Source: an uncultured Clostridia bacterium (lineage in GTDB: Bacteria > Bacillota > Clostridia > TANB77 > CAG-508). From it: a stretch of 13,135 nt of DNA. The stretch lies in the NCBI GenBank assembly GCA_944393275.1, contig CALXZQ010000025.1, forward strand, positions 1 through 13,135, written 5' to 3'. The position numbers and the translations under genes are program-made. Position 1 is the stretch's first letter; each line of letters opens with the position of its first letter. Below, in pieces: positions 7,841 to 13,135 of this stretch. Under the pieces are notes generated by a model. That model saw nothing but the letters and a program-made list of their open reading frames with translations, searched no databases and had not been told where the DNA came from.

Positions 7841-10652
7841 TTGTTCCCTCCAAATCTCCATCATCATCAAATATATCATTTTTTAAATTTATTGAAACCG
7901 TTGCAGTATAATTAGTTCCTCGTCTTCCTCCAGGAATATTCATACACAAACCAACTATATCTTCAACTGCATCTAAATCTTCCCTTGTTTCAGATTCTAA
8001 TATGGACTTTGAATTTTTATCAATCATATAAATTATTAATTGTGGTGTAGTATCTAACCCTGCTAAACTTCTAATTTCCTTTGCATATAATGACTGAAAG
8101 TTGTTTACCTTGTCTACTATATCTTTTGATTGACCATCTAAATCAATATCTGCAATGATATCTTTAGGATCTCTTAAAACACCGATATTAATAGTTGTAT
8201 CTAAATCACTTTTTATTTTTTTTCTTGTACGTCTTATTTTATTTATTGGTCCTATAGGTAAATCCCATACTGAATTATCAGAATTTTTTTTACTCGATAA
8301 AATAACATTCCAATTATCTAATTTTCCATCTTTTGTAATTTTATCAATCCATGCAATAACTGAATCAATTTGATTAAACACTTGTAATCTAGGATGAAAT
8401 TTATAATTTTTTAATAATTCTTTTATACGATAAAACTCTATATTTCTCCATATTATAGAATTTTTTGAATGTTTTTCATTACATGCTTTTTTTATTTCAC
8501 AAGCCCCTAATGAATTTATAAACTCAGTTGTAACTTCTATGTTATTGTGAAGTGTTTTATAATCATTTTCAAATAAATATGTTTGATTATAAGATCCACT
8601 ATAATCCATATCTGTTGGCTTTGCACTTTGCATTCTATTTTTAGCTGTAATATGTATAAAACTTGCCTTAGGTGTATTTTTTACCCTTGGTCCATATTGT
8701 GATGGGCTTTTTCCTAATGTATCCATTTCATGAATTTCATCTCTTAATTCTTGATCTAATGCTGCTAAAAACTTAAATTGATCATTTGTTTTAGGAGTAA
8801 TCCATATTCTTGGTAATAATTCATATCCCTTTCTATATCCAAACCATCTTCCCATTTGCATAAGAGTATCCGCTTGACTAACTGATCTTAAAAAAAATGT
8901 ACTAACCAAACCTTCTATTGTAAGTCCACGTGATAATGTTGCACCACCAATGACAATAAATGCTGGTGCAATCGAAGGCATATTATATTCTGTTGGGTAA
9001 GCTAATCTTACATACATTCCTTCATCATTTATTCCATTATTTTTACAATTGTCAACACACATATGTATTCCTTCATGATATGTAAGTTCATTTTCTTCAT
9101 CCAACGGTATATTTGTTAATTCACTACCAAGTAATATAACTAATTGTTTTCTAACTTCCTCAAAAATAGGATATTTATTTATTTCATTATCTAATCTTCC
9201 ATATAATTTGTATTGTTTTCTAAAGTCTTCAAAGGTAAATTTTTTTGTTTCTTCTTTCCAAACTATTTCACACATACTTATTATTGTTTCAGTACTTTCA
9301 TTAATTATCCAAGATCTAATAGCCTCTGAAATATTTTTATGATGCTCTGTTTTCTGACTAGTATGAATCAACATACTAATAGGTTTCTTATATCCCCATA
9401 TTCTCATACAAGAAACCCCACACATATACCAACAAATAGCTTTTTTTAATGTAATAGGTAAATACAAAGTACCTTCTTCATGAATTCCTTTAACAATTTC
9501 AAGATCATCATTAGAAATAAGTCTAATAATATTAAGTCCATCATACTCATAATCTCCACCATCAAATCCAAATATTTGCTGTGGTCCAAAATATTCTTTA
9601 GAAACACTTAATGTTGATATAAAGCTTCTCGGATATAAAGAATCTTCACTACACTCATTTAAAATATTTGCATACGGTGTTGCAGTATATCCAATATAAT
9701 TCATAGCTTTATATTTGCAATTAATTTCTTTTGATTTTTCATTTCTACCATTTACCAAATTTCTAATAAGTTTATTAATAGTTCTAATTGTAGTACTATT
9801 AATATTTGCTGTATTAATCCCTGCTTGATCAGCCTCATCATCAATTACAAGTATCTTCATCTGTTTTTGTTTATTAGAATCTGATTGCAACCACTGGATT
9901 AATCCTCTTAATCTACTTGGATTTTTCAAACAAACGGTAAAATACCTTTGTTTTGACATCTGATCAAAATGTAAATCTTGTGTTCTTTGTCCATAAGCAG
10001 GTTTTTTTGATAAATGTTCTAATCCCAACCAAATAAGATTTCCTTGAGCATTTAGATCGCTCAATAATCTATTCTGAGTTTGTTGTCTAAGATTTTCAAT
10101 TGTTCCAGATAAAACTATAAACATATTCCAGCCCCAATCAGCTGCCATTGCCATAAGTGCTGCCATATTTGCAGTTTTACCAGACTGCACATTTCCAATT
10201 ACTAATCCTTTTATAGGTTTCATTTCTGTTGTATCGTTACTAAGTCTTTTTAACATCTTTAAAGTTGTTCTTTCCATTTCATCAACAACTTCTTCTTTAA
10301 ATCCATTTTTTAATATTTTTTTTCTATACAACTGCCAAGCTGAATTCGGATCACTTGGTACAGTAACATCATTATCTTCACCTTCTTCAACAATAAATGC
10401 TTGCCCACTTTGGTAATCTATAGATTTTGTTTCCTCTTCAGCCTTTTTCTGTAATTCAACAAGACTTTTCCATTCTTCACAACTTGTTTCTTTCCAAAAA
10501 TTAGTATCACTTTGATCTCTTAAAAAATTTGATAATCCTTCATCACTATTCTTACCAGCATATAATATCCATTCCCAATTTTTTCCTCGTAATCTAGCAC
10601 TTTTAATCCAATTTCTATGTTGATCATAATTAGGTAATCCAAAATTAGTCAT
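7830..10652 (-). CDS. Z1-domain superfamily II ATPase/putative endonuclease
   Basis: This 940-aa protein is the first gene of the operon. It contains a helicase-like motor: Walker A GNVQSGKT (153-160), Walker B VIDDEAD (269-275), YTATPYAN (322-329, motif III type), motif V GGATLSRGLTIEGL (569-582) and motif VI MQMGRWFGYRKGY (598-610) with its arginine-finger candidates. The 240 residues between motifs III and V, the region after motif VI (GPRVKNTPKASFIHIT, 654-669) and the C-terminal 250 residues belong to the Z1 architecture. Z1 is a domain predicted from comparative genomics to act in restriction with MORC-like ATPases. The expected role is ATP-driven tracking along unmodified DNA; nuclease activity of Z1 is a literature prediction, not visible as a classical motif. 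The first 140 residues are helical and unassigned. A G-run (GGGGGAT, 10657-10663) precedes the ATG by about five bases. It is preceded by a strong promoter. Confidence 0.93.
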   Translation of the reverse strand: MTNFGLPNYDQHRNWIKSARLRGKNWEWILYAGKNSDEGLSNFLRDQSDTNFWKETSCEEWKSLVELQKKAEEETKSIDYQSGQAFIVEEGEDNDVTVPSDPNSAWQLYRKKILKNGFKEEVVDEMERTTLKMLKRLSNDTTEMKPIKGLVIGNVQSGKTANMAALMAMAADWGWNMFIVLSGTIENLRQQTQNRLLSDLNAQGNLIWLGLEHLSKKPAYGQRTQDLHFDQMSKQRYFTVCLKNPSRLRGLIQWLQSDSNKQKQMKILVIDDEADQAGINTANINSTTIRTINKLIRNLVNGRNEKSKEINCKYKAMNYIGYTATPYANILNECSEDSLYPRSFISTLSVSKEYFGPQQIFGFDGGDYEYDGLNIIRLISNDDLEIVKGIHEEGTLYLPITLKKAICWYMCGVSCMRIWGYKKPISMLIHTSQKTEHHKNISEAIRSWIINESTETIISMCEIVWKEETKKFTFEDFRKQYKLYGRLDNEINKYPIFEEVRKQLVILLGSELTNIPLDEENELTYHEGIHMCVDNCKNNGINDEGMYVRLAYPTEYNMPSIAPAFIVIGGATLSRGLTIEGLVSTFFLRSVSQADTLMQMGRWFGYRKGYELLPRIWITPKTNDQFKFLAALDQELRDEIHEMDTLGKSPSQYGPRVKNTPKASFIHITAKNRMQSAKPTDMDYSGSYNQTYLFENDYKTLHNNIEVTTEFINSLGACEIKKACNEKHSKNSIIWRNIEFYRIKELLKNYKFHPRLQVFNQIDSVIAWIDKITKDGKLDNWNVILSSKKNSDNSVWDLPIGPINKIRRTRKKIKSDLDTTINIGVLRDPKDIIADIDLDGQSKDIVDKVNNFQSLYAKEIRSLAGLDTTPQLIIYMIDKNSKSILESETREDLDAVEDIVGLCMNIPGGRRGTNYTATVSINLKNDIFDDDGDLEGTNEY
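7846..7851 (-). promoter_or_regulatory. Ribosome binding site that decides the GHKL ATPase start
   Basis: GGAGGG on the minus strand (CCCTCC on plus), five bases before the ATG at 7838-7840 and inside the last codons of the Z1 gene. It selects the 694-aa form over the 707-aa form. Confidence 0.8.
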
Positions 10653-10674
10653 CTTTATCCCCCAATCTAGAATA

Positions 10675-10696
10675 AACTATTTTTTATAGTTGCAAC
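10675..10696. repeat. Hairpin and adjoining palindrome in the Z1 operon leader
   Basis: AACTAT (10675-10680) pairs with ATAGTT (10686-10691) around a T5 loop. The perfect 8-base palindrome GTTGCAAC (10689-10696) overlaps the right arm. Both lie between the predicted transcription start and the ribosome site of the first operon gene, so they could be an operator or a leader-RNA structure. Symmetry is seen; function is inferred. Confidence 0.4.
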
Positions 10697-10709
10697 AATC
10701 GACATATTA

Positions 10710-10738
10710 ATTATAAAACTCTAATTTTATAACGTCAA
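10710..10738 (-). promoter_or_regulatory. Promoter of the Z1/GHKL operon
   Basis: On the minus strand a -35 TTGACG (10733-10738) and a perfect -10 TATAAT (10710-10715) are separated by exactly 17 bases. This is a strong match to the housekeeping sigma-A consensus. Transcription would start near 10703, giving a leader of about 50 bases before the Z1 ATG. It is the only promoter of this quality seen for the seven-gene operon. Confidence 0.75.
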
Positions 10739-10820
10739 ATATATTCTTTATATAAAATTTATAGTTTGATAATAATATTAAAATATAAAAATATTAGTTT
10801 AAATATCATTTAACTTTTTG

Positions 10821-10848
10821 TTGACATTTCTAAACACATCTTGATAAA
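10821..10848 (+). promoter_or_regulatory. Promoter of the HhaI-like endonuclease gene
   Basis: A perfect -35 TTGACA (10821-10826) is followed after 16 bases by GATAAA (10843-10848), a four-of-six -10. The leader would be about 60 bases. TATACT at 10876-10881 is an alternative -10 but has no matching -35. The promoter points away from the Z1 operon promoter, with about 80 bases between the two -35 elements. Confidence 0.55.
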
Positions 10849-10916
10849 GTAAATACATATTATTATTTATAAACATATACTTTAATATTAAACATAAATA
10901 AATTGGAGGGATTATT

Positions 10917-11705
10917 ATGTCTAATTGGGAAGATTTTGAAGTTGATTGTACAAATTATCTTAATAAAAACTTTAATAATTATGCAAAATTTATTCATAAA
11001 GGTGGTTCTGATTCAACTACTCCCGACATATTTGTTGAAACTAATAATAAAAATTTTTATATAGAAGCAAAACATTCACCTGCTCAATGTGGTCAATTTG
11101 TTTTAATTCCAAATATACAAACATCATTGTTTGAATATAGCAAAAAAAATATAGTAAAACTAAACATATATTCCAAGAAAATAATGGAATACATGAATAA
11201 TTATTTTGATGAATTTAGAGAAGCTGGAACTGCTGGAAAAGATATCAATATACCAAATAGTTCAAATATATTTTCTAATTGGATAATCAATGCATATAAA
11301 GAAAAAGGAATTAAGTTTATTATTACAAATGATTATGTCATTTTACCTATTGAAAAATTTAACAATTATTTTTATGTATCAGCTAAATATAGAATAAAAA
11401 GAAGTGGTTCTAGTTCTGTTGGTGCTAATAAAGTTCATTCAATATTAAATTATATAAACTCTTGTAATTATAATGTAAATGACTTCAGAATAGACAACTC
11501 AAAACTTTTTATTACATCAAACGAATGTCTTCATAATAAAAGATTTATTTTTCAACAATATGAATATATGTTTTCACAACGTAATGATGAATTTGAAATT
11601 AGAAAACTTTCAAATACATATAATGCAAATGTTATATTCTCTATACATAAAAAAGATTGTGTTAGCGGATTGTCTAATGATGAATTTATTAAATTTTTAA
11701 GTTAA
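10917..11705 (+). CDS. hhaIR: HhaI-like type II restriction endonuclease (predicted GCGC)
   Basis: This 262-aa enzyme would cut unmodified double-stranded DNA at a short palindrome. The catalytic PD-(D/E)XK core is Pro36-Asp37 (SDSTTPDIF, 31-39) and Glu50-Ala-Lys52 (FYIEAKHS, 47-54), followed by QCGQFVLIPN (57-66). The N-terminus (NWEDFEV...YLNK), that core, the YRIKRSGS block (158-165) and the C-terminal LSNTYNANVIFSI (232-244) all match R.HhaI as I recall it (258 aa), so family and GCGC specificity are well supported. The ATG has GGAGGG six bases upstream (10905-10910). It is the only large plus-strand gene and is convergent with its methyltransferase, so the two are transcribed independently. 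The gene symbol is by homology with the Haemophilus enzyme; exact specificity is inferred. Confidence 0.92.
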   Translation: MSNWEDFEVDCTNYLNKNFNNYAKFIHKGGSDSTTPDIFVETNNKNFYIEAKHSPAQCGQFVLIPNIQTSLFEYSKKNIVKLNIYSKKIMEYMNNYFDEFREAGTAGKDINIPNSSNIFSNWIINAYKEKGIKFIITNDYVILPIEKFNNYFYVSAKYRIKRSGSSSVGANKVHSILNYINSCNYNVNDFRIDNSKLFITSNECLHNKRFIFQQYEYMFSQRNDEFEIRKLSNTYNANVIFSIHKKDCVSGLSNDEFIKFLS

Positions 11706-11712
11706 ATTAAAT

Positions 11713-11751
11713 AAAGCCTATAAATCTTTATATTTAAGACTTATAGGCTTT
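11713..11751. terminator. Shared bidirectional terminator of the convergent restriction-modification pair
   Basis: A perfect 11-bp stem pairs AAAGCCTATAA (11713-11723) with TTATAGGCTTT (11741-11751). After one mismatch, four further pairs (11725-11728 with 11736-11739) leave a 7-base loop. On the plus strand it follows the endonuclease stop by a few bases and leads into a T-rich tail. On the minus strand it follows the methyltransferase stop by about 50 bases and leads into TTTATTTAATTT. It ends both transcripts. Confidence 0.88.
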
Positions 11752-11804
11752 CCTAGTTTTATATATAATAACTTTATATTATTATATATTTTAGTGTATA
11801 TTTT

Positions 11805-12800
11805 TTAAAATTCGTTTATAAGCTTATTTTTCATAGCTTTACCAATCTCAAGTGATATTAATTGTATAACATCAATAACAACAGAATTTCCAAATTGTTT
11901 ATATGCTTGATTTGCACTTTCACATATTTTATATGAGTCAGGATATCCCATAATTCTTGCACATTCTTTTGGATGAAGTTTTCTTGTTCTTCCATTAATC
12001 AAATATCCACCTGTTTTGGCAAAAACTCCTCCTCCATTTGCTGATAATGTTATAGCAATACCTTTTATGCTATATATTCGTTCTCCTTGACCTCCTTTAT
12101 TTACAATACCAAGTCTTATTGCTTTATTACTATATTTATTATCTTCTATATTATTAAAATAAATGTCAGGTCTTTCAACATATAAATGTTGTACTTGTTC
12201 TTCATCTCTAATAATAAAGTCTTCTAAATGATGAATTAATTTAATTGGCTTGGGGTAATTAAATTCTTCTATGTCTAAATCATTTCTAAAACATACAATA
12301 TAAATACGTTCTCTTTTTTGTGGTATACCATAATCAACAGCATTTAAAACTTTAAAATTAAATGCATATCCAAGTTCCTCCATTGTAGCTTTAACAACTG
12401 CCAATGTCTTTCCATCATCATGTGTTACAAAGTTTTTTACATTTTCCATAAATACTATCTTTGGTTTTTTAGCTTTTACTATTCTTGCAACATCAAAGAA
12501 TAAAGTTCCACGACTATCTTCAAAGCCAAGCTGTTTTCCGCTAATAGAAAATGCTTGACAAGGAAATCCTGCACATAAAATATCATGTTTTGGAATTTTG
12601 TTTTCATCAATTTTTGTAATATCACCTTCAGGCATATCTCCAAAATTTTCAAAATATACTTTTTGAGCAGCATTATCCCATTCATTAGAATACACACATT
12701 TTGCTCCTAAAGATTCAAGAGATATTCTAAAACCTCCTAAACCAGCAAATAAATCTATAAATGTATAACCCTTAAGTAATTTTTCCTTTATTTCAACCAT
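11805..12800 (-). CDS. hhaIM: HhaI-like DNA (cytosine-5)-methyltransferase (predicted GCGC)
   Basis: This 331-aa enzyme would methylate the inner cytosine of GCGC to block its partner endonuclease. It parallels M.HhaI (327 aa) almost end to end from recall: motif I FIDLFAGLGGFR (14-25), GFPCQAFSISGKQ with catalytic Cys81 (78-90), FMENVKNF (117-124), GIPQKRERIY (158-167) and YKQFGNSVVIDV (300-311). The recognition loops are kept too: KGGQGERIYS with Gln238 and Arg241 (235-244), and TLSANGGG (251-258). The one visible change in those loops is Asn255 where M.HhaI has Tyr254. The residues between 190 and 228 differ most. ATG is preceded by AGGAG (12809-12813) at eight bases. Having its own promoter, it can be made before the nuclease, as a newly entering type II system requires. 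No controller gene lies beside the pair. Confidence 0.95.
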   Translation of the reverse strand: MVEIKEKLLKGYTFIDLFAGLGGFRISLESLGAKCVYSNEWDNAAQKVYFENFGDMPEGDITKIDENKIPKHDILCAGFPCQAFSISGKQLGFEDSRGTLFFDVARIVKAKKPKIVFMENVKNFVTHDDGKTLAVVKATMEELGYAFNFKVLNAVDYGIPQKRERIYIVCFRNDLDIEEFNYPKPIKLIHHLEDFIIRDEEQVQHLYVERPDIYFNNIEDNKYSNKAIRLGIVNKGGQGERIYSIKGIAITLSANGGGVFAKTGGYLINGRTRKLHPKECARIMGYPDSYKICESANQAYKQFGNSVVIDVIQLISLEIGKAMKNKLINEF

Positions 12801-12941
12801 TTAACTTGCTCCTCATATTTTCTTGCTATTTAAATATTAATCAGATTTATTTTTATTATCAAAAACTTTACCTAATATTATATATTTATAATTAAAAAAT
12901 CTATACTATTATTAGTTTTTTTCTTATTTTTACAATATTAT

Positions 12942-12969
12942 AGTATATCAAAAACCATATACAAATCAA
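12942..12969 (-). promoter_or_regulatory. Probable promoter of the HhaI-like methyltransferase
   Basis: On the minus strand TTGATT (12964-12969) is followed after 16 bases by an extended -10, TGATATACT (12942-12950). TATAAT at 12937-12942 immediately follows and could also serve. The leader would be about 135 bases, longer than usual. Another TATAAT (12877-12882) lies nearer the gene but has no recognisable -35. Confidence 0.45.
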
Positions 12970-13072
12970 TATATTAAATAGTCTAACATTAAATTACAAA
13001 AATTTATTATCAATTGTAAATTAATATTTTTTCACATGTATATATTTATATTAATATAACTATCCTTCTTCT

Positions 13073-13096
13073 GTTTACATGTAAACATGTATACAT
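13073..13096. promoter_or_regulatory. Tandem palindromes, operator-like
   Basis: GTTTACATGTAAAC (13073-13086) is a perfect 14-base palindrome, directly followed by the perfect 10-base palindrome ATGTATACAT (13087-13096). The two share the ACATGTA core, which recurs once more at 13034-13040. Such contiguous dyads are typical of dimeric repressor sites. A CATAAT hexamer (13094-13099) could be the -10 of a promoter pointing out of the window to the right, which the palindromes would overlap. Palindromes are seen; promoter and regulator are inferred. Confidence 0.5.
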
Positions 13097-13135
13097 AATA
13101 ATAAATATATTAAATAGATAGCTCTAAAAAAAGTC

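Larger units (their letters stand above)
12801..13135. other. Gene-free right edge
   Basis: These 335 bases are extremely AT-rich and carry stop codons in every frame, with no supportable gene. They hold the ribosome site and likely promoter of the methyltransferase and, near the right end, a palindrome pair at 13073-13096. Beyond 13100 nothing is recognisable before the window ends. Confidence 0.7.

Noticed and set aside
7841..7879. Thirteen extra N-terminal codons on the GHKL ATPase
   Set aside because: The extension MIYLMMMEIWREQ overlaps the Z1 C-terminus, lacks a ribosome site and is unlike the family start; ATG 7838-7840 has GGAGGG.
8155..8373. 72-aa plus-strand open frame
   Set aside because: Antisense to the C-terminal part of the Z1 gene, with no ribosome site.
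12479..12697. 72-aa minus-strand open frame
   Set aside because: Out-of-frame shadow within the HhaI-like methyltransferase gene.
1..13135. CRISPR array, tRNA, insertion sequence or phage integration site
   Set aside because: No regularly spaced repeats, cloverleaf, transposase or recombinase, or paired flanking repeats were seen.

Overview
This is a very AT-rich window of roughly three-quarters A+T by eye. It has Bacillota-style Shine-Dalgarno sequences (GGAGGG, AAGGAGG), standard stop codons including TGA, and U-tailed hairpin terminators. Together these suggest a Clostridium-like Bacillota, but no marker gene fixes the species. Every recognisable gene except one small HTH gene and two unknown proteins belongs to DNA restriction or modification, so the window reads as a defence island.

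Bases 10652 down to 586 (minus strand) form one tightly packed seven-gene operon. In transcription order it encodes: a 940-aa superfamily II ATPase with a Z1 domain; a 694-aa GHKL (MORC/MutL-like) ATPase; a 312-aa protein of unknown function; a 239-aa Trp-rich protein (probably DUF6339); a C5-cytosine methyltransferase; a 299-aa PD-(D/E)XK nuclease-like protein (DUF4420 type); and a second, divergent C5-cytosine methyltransferase. Genes overlap or are separated by 14 bases or fewer. A good sigma-A-type promoter (TTGACG-17-TATAAT) lies about 50 bases before the Z1 gene. The set matches the MORC/paraMORC-Z1 restriction systems predicted from comparative genomics. The two methyltransferases would protect self DNA. 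The Z1 motor, GHKL ATPase and DUF4420 nuclease would sense and destroy unmodified DNA. The 312-aa and 239-aa proteins are the undescribed parts.

Bases 10917-12800 hold a compact HhaI-like type II restriction-modification pair: a 262-aa endonuclease on the plus strand and a 331-aa C5-methyltransferase on the minus strand. They are convergent and share one bidirectional terminator. Both proteins align, from memory, along their length with R.HhaI and M.HhaI, which predicts recognition of GCGC. The endonuclease promoter diverges from the Z1 operon promoter in a 264-base intergenic region.

The left edge (1-585) holds a small XRE-type HTH gene, two terminator-like hairpins and AT-rich inverted repeats. 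The right edge (12801-13135) has no gene but contains the likely methyltransferase promoter and a striking operator-like pair of palindromes at 13073-13096. No tRNA, rRNA, CRISPR array or insertion sequence was seen.
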